Source: Massilia psychrophila
GTDB lineage: Bacteria; Pseudomonadota; Gammaproteobacteria; Burkholderiales; Burkholderiaceae_D
Direction of reading: 5' to 3'
DNA: 64,000 nt
NCBI RefSeq assembly: GCF_002760665.1
Contig: NZ_PDOB01000006.1
Span: 62,001-126,000 of the forward strand
Under the pieces are notes generated by a model. It was not told the origin of the DNA. It did no database searches and saw nothing but the letters and a program-made list of their open reading frames with translations. Of the stretch, positions 9,330 to 18,350 are shown one piece after another. How positions within the stretch are numbered: the first letter of the stretch is position 1; each line of letters opens with the position of its first letter. Position numbers and translations under genes: made by a program.

Positions 9330-10583
9330 ATGAGCAATAAACCGTTAGAAGGCATCAAGATCATCGACTTCACGCACGTGCAAGCCGGTCCGGCTTGTAC
9401 CCAGATGCTGGCATGGTTCGGCGCCGACGTGATCAAGGTCGAGCGTCCTGGCTCGGGCGACGTTACCCGCTCGCAACTGCGCGACATCCCGGGCGTCGAT
9501 GCACTGTATTTCACTATGCTTAACAGCAACAAGCGGTCGCTGACGCTGGATACCAAGAGCGAATCCGGCAAGGAAATCCTGACCAAGCTGATCAAGGAAT
9601 CGGACGTGCTGGTCGAGAACTTCGGACCAGGCGCGCTGGACCGCATGGGCTTCACGTGGGAGCACATCCACACGTTGAACCCGGGCATGATCGTCGCGTC
9701 CGTCAAGGGCTTTTCCGACGGTCACCACTACGAAGACCTGAAGGTGTACGAAAACGTTGCTCAGTGCGCGGGCGGCGCCGCATCGACCACCGGTTTCGAC
9801 GATGGTCCTCCGACCATTTCGGCCGCGGCACTGGGCGATTCGAACACCGGCATGCACCTGGCCATCGGCATCCTGACCGCGCTGCGCGGCCGCGATAAGA
9901 CCGGCCAGGGCCAGAAAGTGGCGGTCTCGATGCAGGACGCCGTGCTGAACCTGTGCCGCGTAAAAATGCGCGACCAGCAGCGCCTCGACCGCGTTGGCTA
10001 CCTGGAAGAGTATCCACAGTACCCGCACGGCAAGTTCGACGACTACGTACCGCGCGGCGGCAATGCCGGCGGCGGCGGCCAGCCAGGCTGGGTACTGAAG
10101 TGCAAGGGCTGGGAAACCGATGCCAACGCGTACATCTACTTCACTATCCAGGGCCACGCCTGGGCGCCGATCTGCAGGGCGATCGGCAAGGACGAGTGGA
10201 TTGACGATCCTGCCTATATGACCGCTGGGGCGCGCCAGGACAAGATCATGGACATCTTCGCGACGATCGAAATCTGGCTCGCTGACAAGACCAAGTTCGA
10301 AGCGGTCGACATCCTGCGCAAGTTCGACATCCCATGCGCACCAGTGATGACGATGAAAGAACTGCTCAACGACGAGTCCCTGCGCGCCAGCGGCACGATC
10401 GCGGAAGTGGATCACAAGGAACGCGGCAAGTACTTTACTGTCGGTAGCCCGATCAAGTTTTCGGAAACCACGGTCGAGATCACCGGTTCGCCGCTGCTTG
10501 GCGAGCACACCGATGAAGTGCTGGAAAGCCTCGGCTATACTTCCCAGCAGATCGCCGGTTTCCACGATCAAAAAGTAGTGTAA
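9330..10583 (+). CDS. frc: formyl-CoA:oxalate CoA-transferase
   Basis: Class III CoA-transferase that moves CoA from formyl-CoA to oxalate, regenerating oxalyl-CoA for Oxc. It has 417 residues (about 428 in O. formigenes). The N terminus has [19 protein letters not shown], and the catalytic Asp lies in GDSNTGMH at residue 170, equivalent to Asp169 of the characterised enzyme. The glycine-rich loop [12 protein letters not shown] (about residues 242-253) is the mobile loop that protects the active-site intermediates. AAGAGGAAAAATC precedes the ATG. It is cotranscribed with oxc and closed by a terminator. Confidence 0.96.
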   Translation: MSNKPLEGIKIIDFTHVQAGPACTQMLAWFGADVIKVERPGSGDVTRSQLRDIPGVDALYFTMLNSNKRSLTLDTKSESGKEILTKLIKESDVLVENFGPGALDRMGFTWEHIHTLNPGMIVASVKGFSDGHHYEDLKVYENVAQCAGGAASTTGFDDGPPTISAAALGDSNTGMHLAIGILTALRGRDKTGQGQKVAVSMQDAVLNLCRVKMRDQQRLDRVGYLEEYPQYPHGKFDDYVPRGGNAGGGGQPGWVLKCKGWETDANAYIYFTIQGHAWAPICRAIGKDEWIDDPAYMTAGARQDKIMDIFATIEIWLADKTKFEAVDILRKFDIPCAPVMTMKELLNDESLRASGTIAEVDHKERGKYFTVGSPIKFSETTVEITGSPLLGEHTDEVLESLGYTSQQIAGFHDQKVV

Positions 10584-10617
10584 GCACGGTGGCGACTTGC
10601 GTCGCCTGACCTGCGAG

Positions 10618-10656
10618 CGGCGCGCCGGGGCTTGATGCCGCGGGGCGCCGTTTTTT
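10618..10656 (+). terminator. rho-independent terminator after frc
   Basis: GC-rich imperfect hairpin (outer arms CGGCGC and GCGCCG) followed by six T residues, 35 bases after the frc stop. The PAS-domain gene begins 26 bases later, so it is either expressed by read-through or has its own promoter. Confidence 0.75.
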
Positions 10657-10681
10657 ATTCCTGAAACAGAAAGGTAGTAGC

Positions 10682-11134
10682 ATGCAAACCACTATCGATT
10701 TCCACCAACTAGTCGATGCGCTCGGCGATGGCGTCATCGTGTGCGATGCCGCCGGGGCGATCATCTTCTGGAACCAGTCGGCGACGCGGATATTCGGCTT
10801 TACCGAAGCCGACGCGCTCGGCCAGTCGCTCGACCTGATCATTCCCGAGCGCCTGCGCCAGCGCCACTGGGACGGCTATCACAAGACGATGGACACCGGC
10901 GAAACCCGTTACGGGGCCGACGTGCTGCGGGTACCGGCGCTGCACAAGGAAGGCACGCCGCTGTCGATCGCGTTTACGGTGGCGATGCTGCACACGCCGG
11001 AGAACAAGGTATCGTCGATCATCGCCATCGTGCGCGATGAGACGGTGCGCTGGGGTGAAGAGCGCGCGTTGAAGGCGAAAGTGGCGCTGCTCGAAGGGCA
11101 GATCAAGGCATCGGCGCCAGCGGTCGCACAATAA
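10682..11134 (+). CDS. stand-alone PAS domain protein
   Basis: A 150-residue protein made of one PAS/PAC module. The PAS core runs from ALGDGVIVCDAAGAIIFWN through ATRIFGFTEADALGQSLDLIIPE, with the PAC part in PLSIAFTVAML and IIAIVRDET. A short C-terminal coiled-coil segment (EERALKAKVALLEGQIKA) could mediate dimerisation. No output domain is visible. GAAAGGTAGTAG precedes the ATG. Its position directly behind frc suggests a sensory role linked to oxalate use, but ligand and partner are not evident. Confidence 0.85.
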   Translation: MQTTIDFHQLVDALGDGVIVCDAAGAIIFWNQSATRIFGFTEADALGQSLDLIIPERLRQRHWDGYHKTMDTGETRYGADVLRVPALHKEGTPLSIAFTVAMLHTPENKVSSIIAIVRDETVRWGEERALKAKVALLEGQIKASAPAVAQ

Positions 11135-11260
11135 GCTGACGTGACAAGCTCGGCGGTTTGCTGTTACTGGAAAAGTCAGCCCGTGCGGGGCGCCTGCTAA
11201 AATGGTAATAGCGCTTGGTATTTACCTTGAAACGCGCTTGCCAGAGAGGTCAAACATGCA

Positions 11261-11650
11261 ATGCTGAAATCGCTCAAGGTATGGGCCAAGCGACTAAAGC
11301 GCGACGTTATCACGCTCATGTTTGCCAGTCGGGATCCAGCGACCCCACTACTGCCGAAATTGCTTGCAATCGCGACCGTGGCCTATGCGCTCAGTCCCAT
11401 CGACCTGATCCCCGATTTTGTTCCCGTCATAGGCTATCTTGACGATTTGATTATCGTGCCGATCGGCATCTGGCTGTGTTTGCGCTTGATCCCTTGCCCA
11501 GTGATTGTCCATAACCGGGCAAAGGCCGAAGCCTGGTTGGCAAGCAATCCCATCAAACCACGCAGCATGATCGGTCTCGCCGTTATTTTAAGTATCTGGC
11601 TATGCAGTGCCTGGCTTTTCTGGCGTTGGCTTGCTAACGGCGCAGTGTAG
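11261..11650 (+). CDS. DUF1232 (YkvA family) membrane protein
   Basis: A 129-residue protein with the DUF1232 signature LLPKLLAIATVAYALSPIDLIPDFVP followed by IGYLDDLIIVPIGI; a second hydrophobic segment lies at the C terminus (MIGLAVILSIWLCSAWLFW). It is likely an inner-membrane protein of unknown function. AGAGAGGT lies ten bases before the ATG at 11261, and TAAAAT near 11198 could be a -10 box. It stands alone between the oxalate module and a minus-strand group. Confidence 0.85.
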   Translation: MLKSLKVWAKRLKRDVITLMFASRDPATPLLPKLLAIATVAYALSPIDLIPDFVPVIGYLDDLIIVPIGIWLCLRLIPCPVIVHNRAKAEAWLASNPIKPRSMIGLAVILSIWLCSAWLFWRWLANGAV

Positions 11651-11696
11651 AGCCGCGTCTTCCGGGGTTCGCAAGGCCTGAACATGTAGCCGATCT

Positions 11697-12269
11697 TCAG
11701 CGGCGCTCGTCTCCTTCGCTGGCGATCAGCATCGCGGCCGCGTACAGGTCGGGGGCGATGCGGGTCGGCACCCGGCGCGGGCCGAGGCGCCATTCGGTTT
11801 CAGTGCCATTGTCGACCAGCAGGGTGCGGCAGCCGGCGCGGTTGCCGGCCTCGACGTCATGCAGCCTGGCGCCGACCATCCACGACGCGCGCAGGTCGAT
11901 CTGGTGTTCGCTGGCGGCTTTGAGCAACAGGCCCGGCTGCGGTTTGCGGCAGCCGCAGGCGAACGCATAGCGCGTCACCGATCGCTTCGGATGATGCGGG
12001 CAGTAATAGAAGGCGTCGAGCGCGACCCGCTCGCGAAACATCAGGTCGCCAAGCCGGTCGGCGATTGACGCCATCGCCACTTCGTCGACCTGTCCATGGG
12101 CAATCGCGGCCTGGTCGCCGACGACGACGAGACGGTAATTGAGGCGCGCCAGCAGCCGCAGCGCCGGACCGGCCGCGCTGCACAGCGTGATGCAGCGCGG
12201 CTCGACGTTGCACGGGTTGTCGTCGACCAGCGTGTCGTCCTTGTCGAGAAAGACAGCTTTCATGGGCAT
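11697..12269 (-). CDS. HAD-IIIA family phosphatase (GmhB-like)
   Basis: A 190-residue HAD-superfamily phosphatase. Motif I is FLDKDDTLVDDNP, with the paired Asp nucleophile and acid; CPHHPKRSVTRYAFACGCRKPQPG resembles the zinc loop and motif III Lys of D-glycero-D-manno-heptose-1,7-bisphosphate 7-phosphatases; the last Asp motif is MVGARLHDVEAG. ATGs exist at 12269 and 12263; GAAG lies six bases before the first. It follows the glycosyltransferase gene by about 14 bases, so the pair probably acts on a sugar or surface glycan. The exact substrate is unknown. Confidence 0.82.
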   Translation of the reverse strand: MPMKAVFLDKDDTLVDDNPCNVEPRCITLCSAAGPALRLLARLNYRLVVVGDQAAIAHGQVDEVAMASIADRLGDLMFRERVALDAFYYCPHHPKRSVTRYAFACGCRKPQPGLLLKAASEHQIDLRASWMVGARLHDVEAGNRAGCRTLLVDNGTETEWRLGPRRVPTRIAPDLYAAAMLIASEGDERR

Positions 12270-12283
12270 GCAAGCTTCATCAA

Positions 12284-13306
12284 TCAGGCGAACCGGACGC
12301 GGTACCTGATGGCGCCGATCACGCGCCAGAACACCGCGACCGGCGGAATCAGCGCCGAGGTGACCAGTATGTCGGCGATGTGGACGGCACTGTGCGCTGC
12401 GCCGTCCAGGCGCCGGATGCACAGCATCGCCGTCAGTACCAGCCAGGCGCCGCAGCCGATGACGGCGACGACTTCGTTGCCGGCCACCAGGCCCAGCACC
12501 GCGATGACAATAGCGGCAACGATCGCGTATTCTTCCCAGCATGGCAGGCGGCGGATTTTCTGGCGGTACAGCTCGGGATGCTTTTTGTAGAGCAGGGCGT
12601 CGAAGCTGATCTTGTGCAGCTCGAACAGGCTGGCGCCCCACCGCGCCGGCGGCTCCGGATGGATCACCGTCGCCAGCGGCGAGCGGGCGATGTTGGCTTG
12701 CATTTTCAGCAGCCGGAAGTGGAGCTCGATGTCTTCGCGCCAGCCGGCGCAGAAACGCTCGTCGAAGCCGCCGAGGGCGTCGAGCACGGCGCGCCGGCAG
12801 AAACAGTTGGTGACGAGGATTTCAGAGTCGGGCGCGCCGGCGTCGCGCTCGTGGGCGGCCGGCACGCGCCGGTGCGGCGACTCGGTGCGGCCGCACAGCA
12901 CGTCGGTCTGGTCGCCGAAGCCGGCCATGGCTTGCGTCAGCCAGCCGGGCGAGGCCACCATGGCGTCGTCAAGGAAAGCGATGATCGGCGCCTTGGCGAT
13001 GCGCCAGCCGCAATTGCGCGCCGCTCCCGGCCCATGCGCGCCATCGTTGGCGACGTACGCCAGGCGCATGCCGCGCTCGAGGGTGCGGGCGCGCCAGTTG
13101 GCGACCAGTTGCAGCGTGTAACGGTTGGACTCGTCATCGACGACGATGATCTCGAAGGCGTCGGCGGCAAAGTCCTGGCGCGTCAGCGCGTCGAGACAGC
13201 GCTCGAGCAAGTCGAGCCGGCCGCGGGTCGACACCACGACCGATACTTGCGGCACCGTTTGCGCACCGGCCTGCGCCGGCTGTACTGCTGATGTCGTTGA
13301 CGGCAT
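12284..13306 (-). CDS. family 2 glycosyltransferase with C-terminal membrane segments
   Basis: A 340-residue GT-A glycosyltransferase. The N-terminal domain has QVSVVVSTRGRLDLLERC and EIIVVDDESN, then AFLDDAM as a DxD-like metal motif, and GGFDERFCAGWREDIELHFR as the acceptor ED motif. Two or three hydrophobic helices occupy the last 80 residues, which places the protein at the inner membrane. I prefer the ATG at 13306 over the one 12 bases upstream because GGAGGGG sits four bases before it. The HAD phosphatase gene follows. The sugar donor cannot be named. Confidence 0.85.
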   Translation of the reverse strand: MPSTTSAVQPAQAGAQTVPQVSVVVSTRGRLDLLERCLDALTRQDFAADAFEIIVVDDESNRYTLQLVANWRARTLERGMRLAYVANDGAHGPGAARNCGWRIAKAPIIAFLDDAMVASPGWLTQAMAGFGDQTDVLCGRTESPHRRVPAAHERDAGAPDSEILVTNCFCRRAVLDALGGFDERFCAGWREDIELHFRLLKMQANIARSPLATVIHPEPPARWGASLFELHKISFDALLYKKHPELYRQKIRRLPCWEEYAIVAAIVIAVLGLVAGNEVVAVIGCGAWLVLTAMLCIRRLDGAAHSAVHIADILVTSALIPPVAVFWRVIGAIRYRVRFA

Positions 13307-13403
13307 CGCCCCTCCCATGGAATCGCTATCATGCTTGGAGGGCGCAACCGGCGCGCGGTTCCTGGCGCTTCACCAGGTTTGGACCTGGCTCAATAAAGCT
13401 GGC

Positions 13404-14291
13404 TCAATGAAGCGCAATCGCTGTCGATTTGCCTTTGACGAAAGCGTCGATCGTGTCCAGGGTCGGCGCCAGCGCGCGCAGCGGCGCGGCGATCGAGGCG
13501 ACCAGGGTGATGTGGCTGACGCCGTCGTAATAGACTTCCTCGACCGGCACGCCGTGGGTCCGTAACTTGGCGGCCAGTCCGCCGGTGTTGCGCACGGGAT
13601 TAACCAGTTGGTCCTTGTTGGCGGCGATCAGCAGCGCCGGCAGCACGGCCCCGTCAGTGTGGTTGATCGGCTGCGATTGGGGCGGCGTGTCGGGGAAGTG
13701 AAAGACCGGGCGGGCGGTCTTGTTTTCTATCGGCATGAAATCATAGGGCCCGGCCAGGCCGATCCAGCCAGCTAGGCTGGCGCTGGCCATGCCTTGCTTG
13801 CCGAGATAGCGCGCGTCGAGCGCGAGCATGGCGGCGTTGTAGGCGCCGGCGCTGTGGCCCATCAGGAACAGCTTGCGCGGGTCGCCGCCGTAGTGGGCGA
13901 TATTCTTCGCTGTCCACGCGACTGCCTGGGCCGAGTCGTCGAGGAAGTCAGGGTAGCGCACTTCGGGATACAGCCGGTAGTCGGGAATCACGGCGACGAT
14001 GCCGCGCGAGGCGAGGGCGCGGCCGACAAAGGCGTAGTCGCCGCGTTCGCCCGTGGCCCAGTTGCCGCCATAGAAAAACACCACCACCGGCGAGGCCCCG
14101 GTAACGCGCGCCGGCCGGTAGATGTCGAGCTTGAAACGGGCGCCGCTGCCGTAGGCGAGGCCAAGGCTGGTGTCGGCGTCGCCGCCCGGCGACAGCGCGT
14201 TAATCGCTGTCAAAGGCGAGCACGCTGCAAGGCCGCCGATAGTAACGACGGCGGCGGCCAGGCCGTACAGGGTCAGGCGGAGCTTGCGCAT
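13404..14291 (-). CDS. alpha/beta hydrolase, predicted lipoprotein esterase
   Basis: A 295-residue alpha/beta hydrolase of the esterase/lipase class. The N terminus is a lipoprotein-type signal (hydrophobic stretch ending GGLAAC), which suggests membrane-anchored export. The oxyanion-hole region is VVVFFYGGNWATGERGDY, the nucleophile elbow is GHSAGAYNAAML, and the terminal His lies in DGVSHITLV. The ATG at 14291 is chosen because the signal peptide begins there; the frame is open 60 bases further upstream without signal character. Natural substrate unknown. Confidence 0.87.
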   Translation of the reverse strand: MRKLRLTLYGLAAAVVTIGGLAACSPLTAINALSPGGDADTSLGLAYGSGARFKLDIYRPARVTGASPVVVFFYGGNWATGERGDYAFVGRALASRGIVAVIPDYRLYPEVRYPDFLDDSAQAVAWTAKNIAHYGGDPRKLFLMGHSAGAYNAAMLALDARYLGKQGMASASLAGWIGLAGPYDFMPIENKTARPVFHFPDTPPQSQPINHTDGAVLPALLIAANKDQLVNPVRNTGGLAAKLRTHGVPVEEVYYDGVSHITLVASIAAPLRALAPTLDTIDAFVKGKSTAIALH

Positions 14292-14384
14292 GAGAATCTC
14301 GTGTCGGTGGTTTTGTCCACGACAATTATAGCCATTTGACAAAAACCGCAAGCACGCTTGAGAGCGGCCACCCTTGCCGTGGCC

Positions 14385-15275
14385 TCAAAGCGAGCGCGCG
14401 CCGAAGGTATCGCATTGGGTAAATTCGCCCGTCTCGATGCCTTTGCTGAACCAGCGCACCCGCTGCGCCGACGTGCCGTGGGTGAACGAATCGGGCACGA
14501 CGCGGCCTTGCGACTGTTGTTGCAAGGTGTCGTCGCCGATCGCCGCTGCCGCCGCCAGCGCACCCTCGACGTCGCCTTGCTCGAGGATGTTGCGGCTGCG
14601 GTTGGCGTGGAACGCCCACACGCCGGCGAAGCAGTCGGCCTGCAGCTCGAGCTTGACCAACATCGCGTTAGCCTGTTTTTCGCTGCCGCCCTGGCGCGCG
14701 GCATTGACTTTTTCGTCAATGCCGAGCAGGTGCTGGACATGGTGGCCGACTTCGTGCGCGATGACGTAGGCCTGGGCAAATTCGCTGTTGACGTTGAAAC
14801 GCTGCTGCATCAGCCGGTAGAACGCCAGGTCGATATACACCTTCTGGTCGGCGGGGCAGTAGAACGGGCCGGAGGCGGTTTCTCCGGTGCCGCAGGCAGT
14901 CTGGGTGGCGCCGGTAAACAGCACCAGTTTCGGCTTTTTGTACTGGGCATTCTGCGCGCGGAACAGCGCGGTCCAGGTGTCTTCGGTGTCGGCCAGCACG
15001 ACCGCAACGAATTTCGCCTGGGTGTCCGAGGCCGGCGGCGCGCGCGCGGGTGACTGCTGCTGCACCGGCGCCATCGCGCCGCCGCCGCCGCTAAGGGCAT
15101 TAATGATCGTCATCGGGCTCACGCCCAGGAAGTAGGAGCCGACCAGCGCAATGGCGATGGTGCCGATGCCGATGGAGCGTCCGCCGAAACCAAATCCGCC
15201 GCCACCGCCACCGCCGCCGTCGTCGCCGCGACGGTCTTCTACGTTATCGCTCTCGCGATTGCCTTCCCACTTCAT
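14385..15275 (-). CDS. ypfJ: YpfJ-type neutral zinc metallopeptidase
   Basis: A 296-residue putative metalloprotease. The N terminus is acidic and followed by an extraordinary glycine run (GGGGGGGGFGFGG), then a single transmembrane helix, so the catalytic domain is predicted in the periplasm. The zinc site is AHEVGHHVQHLLG, with the third-ligand region in LELQADCFAGVWA. C-terminal landmarks such as DSFTHGTSAQRVRWF are typical of the family. The length is normal. Function in the cell is not established. Confidence 0.9.
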   Translation of the reverse strand: MKWEGNRESDNVEDRRGDDGGGGGGGGFGFGGRSIGIGTIAIALVGSYFLGVSPMTIINALSGGGGAMAPVQQQSPARAPPASDTQAKFVAVVLADTEDTWTALFRAQNAQYKKPKLVLFTGATQTACGTGETASGPFYCPADQKVYIDLAFYRLMQQRFNVNSEFAQAYVIAHEVGHHVQHLLGIDEKVNAARQGGSEKQANAMLVKLELQADCFAGVWAFHANRSRNILEQGDVEGALAAAAAIGDDTLQQQSQGRVVPDSFTHGTSAQRVRWFSKGIETGEFTQCDTFGARSL

Positions 15276-15466
15276 GGTTGTTCTCCTGCTGAGTTCGATA
15301 GGACCATCATGCCACTTTGTACTGCCGCCGTCCTATTGTCGTCCACGCGCGCCGTCGACGCCGTCAACGCCGTCAATATACCCGCTCGCGCGAAAGTGCA
15401 GGGTTACGTTGAATGCGCCTGGGAAACAGGAGCCCCCATCGGCGCGGTGAAAATCAACGCAGTGAC

Positions 15467-15802
15467 TCAGTCCGGCGTGCCGTCGCTGCGGCGGCCGACG
15501 TTGCTTTGCCGTTCCTGCTGCTTGTTCTGCTCGACTTCGGAAACCTCGCGGTTGGCGGTGTTCGACAGGCCGGTGTCGTCATCCATTTTTTGGTCGGCCG
15601 CCAGGTGACTGCCAGCCGGCGCCATCGGCAAGCCGGCGCTCTCGGCGCTTTGCGCGCTGCCGGGTGATTCGCCCTGCTGCATCGCGTCGCCGCCAGCAGC
15701 GGCAGGCTTGGCGCTGCTGAAAGCGCGCGACGACGATTCGGCCGGCTTGTTGCCGCCATTGCTGGACTGGTTATTGGTGTCGCTTCGTTGGTTCGAGTTC
15801 AT
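15467..15802 (-). CDS. hydrophilic, low-complexity protein of unknown function
   Basis: A 111-residue protein rich in Ser, Asn, Gln, Ala and Glu with no hydrophobic core, predicted intrinsically disordered. The ATG at 15802 is supported by AAAGGA eight bases upstream. It is divergent from the KGG-motif stress protein gene at 16149, which is also disordered. No family is recognised; a general stress or desiccation role is only a guess from composition and neighbour. Confidence 0.6.
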   Translation of the reverse strand: MNSNQRSDTNNQSSNGGNKPAESSSRAFSSAKPAAAGGDAMQQGESPGSAQSAESAGLPMAPAGSHLAADQKMDDDTGLSNTANREVSEVEQNKQQERQSNVGRRSDGTPD

Positions 15803-16148
15803 GTGGATTCCTTTATCGTCTAAGAGAACTGCAAGACGGTTGCACGTTGTCAGGACCGCCATCATGCGCGCCGGTTCCGTGTTCTCGAATAGGAAGAAAG
15901 ATCGACTCCCTGTAGGACTCGCACTTACAGCAATGTTCTTACGGCAGCACTATTTATTTATCGCACTTTCTGTCACCTGTTGTCCTACAAGCACGTCTGC
16001 TTTGGTCCTATACCCTCATCCATGCGCGCTGCATAAGATGACTTCACTCCGCTCGCTCATCGGCGCTTTGCCGGAACGATCGGACTTCGAACTCCGCCGT
16101 CGCGCATGGCGCAACACGGGGCAATTGCAAAGCTTAGGGAGGTGTACC
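15803..16148. other. 346-bp divergent intergenic region
   Basis: No gene is evident. It must hold the promoters of the two divergent small hydrophilic proteins. It is more A/T-rich than its surroundings around 15940-16020. GGGAGGT before 16149 is the ribosome-binding site of the KGG protein. I see no convincing operator. Confidence 0.5.
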
Positions 16149-16535
16149 ATGGTTACAAGAAATGAAGCTAACAAGCAGAGCGGCACTGCAGGCGCAAGCC
16201 AGGGCGGCGGCACCAAGAATCGCGGCTTCGCGTCGATGGACCCGGCACGCCAGCGCGAAATCGCCAGCCAGGGCGGTAAGGCTGCGCATCAAAAGGGAAC
16301 CGCCCACGAATTCACATCCGAAGAGGCACGCCGTGCCGGCAGCATGAGCCACGGCAACCGGCAATCGGCTGCGGCCAGCGCCGGCGCGGCAGGCTCGGGT
16401 ACGGCCAGCGCCACGGCGTCGTCCGGCGAGCAGGGCGGCAACAAGCAAGGCGAGCAGAGCGTCAGCCGCGGCGGCGAGGACGGCGCGCGCGGCGCCGCGA
16501 AGAGTTCGTCCAGCGCGTTGAAAAAATCGCGCTAG
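16149..16535 (+). CDS. KGG/Con-10 motif stress-induced protein
   Basis: A 128-residue small hydrophilic protein with two copies of the KGG-type motif: GFASMDPARQREIASQGGKA, then HEFTSEEARRAGSMSHG. This matches the YciG/GsiB/Con-10 class induced by general stress and, in many bacteria, by stationary phase. The last 65 residues are a Gly/Ser/Ala/Gln-rich disordered tail ending in KKSR. The start at 16149 follows GGGAGGTGTACC; the frame is open for more than 400 bases upstream, but without matching composition. rpoS lies in the same window, yet no sigma-S promoter can be pinned down here. Confidence 0.85.
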   Translation: MVTRNEANKQSGTAGASQGGGTKNRGFASMDPARQREIASQGGKAAHQKGTAHEFTSEEARRAGSMSHGNRQSAAASAGAAGSGTASATASSGEQGGNKQGEQSVSRGGEDGARGAAKSSSSALKKSR

Positions 16536-16726
16536 CGAGCGATGCCGGCCCACCAGTTGGCAGTCGCGAGACGCACGTGAGCAAAGCGGGAAGCGCAAGC
16601 TCCCCGCTTTGCAGGCTTTATTTTCACGCTTTATTGCCACGCTTTATTTCCAATTTCTTCATACAAAAGCCCGAATGGATGGGGTAGAATCGACGCGCCT
16701 TTTCAATCTACCCTGGGGAAATTTTG

Positions 16727-17131
16727 GTGAAACAAACGCTTATCCGCCAAGTCAAGAGCATGTCGATGTCGTGCGATGCGGTCGGCAACCTGCTGCTCGC
16801 AAAATTTTCCTACCAGGGCGGCGGCAGGGATTCCTGCGTCGTCATCCCGGCGTCGATCGTCTTCTGGCTGCTGCGCCACCTGCCGGTAAACCAGGATCCG
16901 GCCCTCAGGCAGCCACCGGCCATGCCGCAGATTGACCAGGAAGATTGGGATTCCCGGGACACACCGCGCGCGCTGACGGTCAACTGCAATCAGCAACGCG
17001 ATGCGTTGCGCATGGCCCTCGCGCTCGACGTCAAACCCGACCTCACCGTTGTGTTCGATCGCGCCAACGTCGAACTGATGCGCCAGATCATGGTTCATTA
17101 CGCCGCCGACCTGATCGACCTGGATAAGTAG
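16727..17131 (+). CDS. conserved-looking protein of unknown function
   Basis: A 134-residue soluble protein. The GTG at 16727 is preceded by TGGGGAAA; a TTG immediately before it is less likely. The product has a beta-rich N-terminal half (LLLAKFSYQGGGRDSCVVIPASIVFWLLRHL) and an alpha/beta C-terminal half ending HYAADLIDLDK. I do not recognise the family. TAGAAT at 16687 may be the -10 box of its own promoter. Confidence 0.65.
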   Translation: MKQTLIRQVKSMSMSCDAVGNLLLAKFSYQGGGRDSCVVIPASIVFWLLRHLPVNQDPALRQPPAMPQIDQEDWDSRDTPRALTVNCNQQRDALRMALALDVKPDLTVVFDRANVELMRQIMVHYAADLIDLDK

Positions 17132-17224
17132 CGTAGCGCTCTGCCGTGCCGCGCTGTTATTGAAGCGGCCTGAAATCCGGGTATCATGCCCATTGATGTG
17201 AACCCGAATTTTCAAGGATTGCCC

Positions 17225-18346
17225 ATGCCTATTAAAATCAGCCAGTTGTTCGACTCCGGCGCCATCGACGTGGTGTGCTCCGACAGTGCTTCCGGCATCG
17301 ACCTGAAGCTGCGCAGCGATTCGCATGCGGACATCCGCCAGTGGTTCCATTTCCGCCTGCAGGGGGCGCGCGGCCAAGCTTGCACGATGCGCATCCTGAA
17401 CGCCGGCCAGGCAACCTATCCGAAGGGCTTCGAAGGCTACCAGGCCGCGGCGAGCTACGACACCGAAACCTGGTTCCGCGTGCCGACCAGCTTCGACGGC
17501 GAAGTGATGACCATCAGCCATACCCCTGAACTGGACAGCGTTTACTACGCCTACTTCGAGCCGTACTCATGGGAGCGCCACTTGCGCCTGCTCGGCGAGA
17601 TCGCCGAAAACCCGTTGGCGCGTGTTTCCGACCTCGGCACCACGGTGGACGGGCGCGACATCAACCTCGTCACCATCGGCGACGAATCGGCGGAAAACAA
17701 AATCTGGGTCATCGCGCGCCAGCACCCGGGCGAAACGATGGCCGAATGGTTCGTCGAGGGCATGATCGACGCCTTGCTCGACGACGCCAACCCGGTCGCC
17801 CGCAAGCTGCTTGCGCGCGCCGTGTTTTACATCGTGCCGAACATGAATCCGGACGGCGCCTTCCGCGGCAACCTGCGCACCAACGCCGCCGGCGCCAACC
17901 TGAACCGCGAGTGGATGACGCCCTCCAACGAGCGCAGCCCGGAAGTGCTGTGCGTGAAGAACAAGATTCACGCCACCGGCTGCGACATGTTTTTCGACAT
18001 CCATGGCGACGAGGCGCTGCCGTACAATTTTGTCGCCGGCAACGAGATGCTGGCCGATTTCACGCCCGAGCGCGCCGCCCACCAGAACGCGTTCATCGAG
18101 CGCTACAAGGCGGCCAGCCCCGACTTCCAGAACGTTGTCGGCTACTCGGCCAGCAAGTACAACGCCGACATGCTGACCCTGGCCTCGAAATACATCGGCC
18201 ACACCTTCAAATGCCTGTCGCTGACGCTGGAGATGCCGTTCAAGGACAACGCCGACCTTCCTGATCCCCACACCGGCTGGAACGGCGCGCGCAGCAGCGA
18301 ACTGGGCGCCGCCCTCCTGCAGCCGATCCTGCTGTCGCTCGGTTAA
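17225..18346 (+). CDS. M14 family zinc carboxypeptidase (cytosolic carboxypeptidase-like)
   Basis: A 373-residue metallocarboxypeptidase. An N-terminal beta domain of about 115 residues resembles that of cytosolic carboxypeptidases. The catalytic domain follows: ARQHPGETMAEWFVEG holds the HxxE zinc ligands, NPDGAFRGNLRTNAAGANLNRE holds the substrate-binding Arg/Asn region, FDIHGDEALPYNF holds the third ligand His, and LSLTLEMPF holds the catalytic Glu. There is no signal peptide, so it acts in the cytoplasm. AAGGATTGCCC precedes the ATG at 17225. The CYTH gene starts four bases after its stop. Confidence 0.92.
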   Translation: MPIKISQLFDSGAIDVVCSDSASGIDLKLRSDSHADIRQWFHFRLQGARGQACTMRILNAGQATYPKGFEGYQAAASYDTETWFRVPTSFDGEVMTISHTPELDSVYYAYFEPYSWERHLRLLGEIAENPLARVSDLGTTVDGRDINLVTIGDESAENKIWVIARQHPGETMAEWFVEGMIDALLDDANPVARKLLARAVFYIVPNMNPDGAFRGNLRTNAAGANLNREWMTPSNERSPEVLCVKNKIHATGCDMFFDIHGDEALPYNFVAGNEMLADFTPERAAHQNAFIERYKAASPDFQNVVGYSASKYNADMLTLASKYIGHTFKCLSLTLEMPFKDNADLPDPHTGWNGARSSELGAALLQPILLSLG

Positions 18347-18350
18347 GTCC

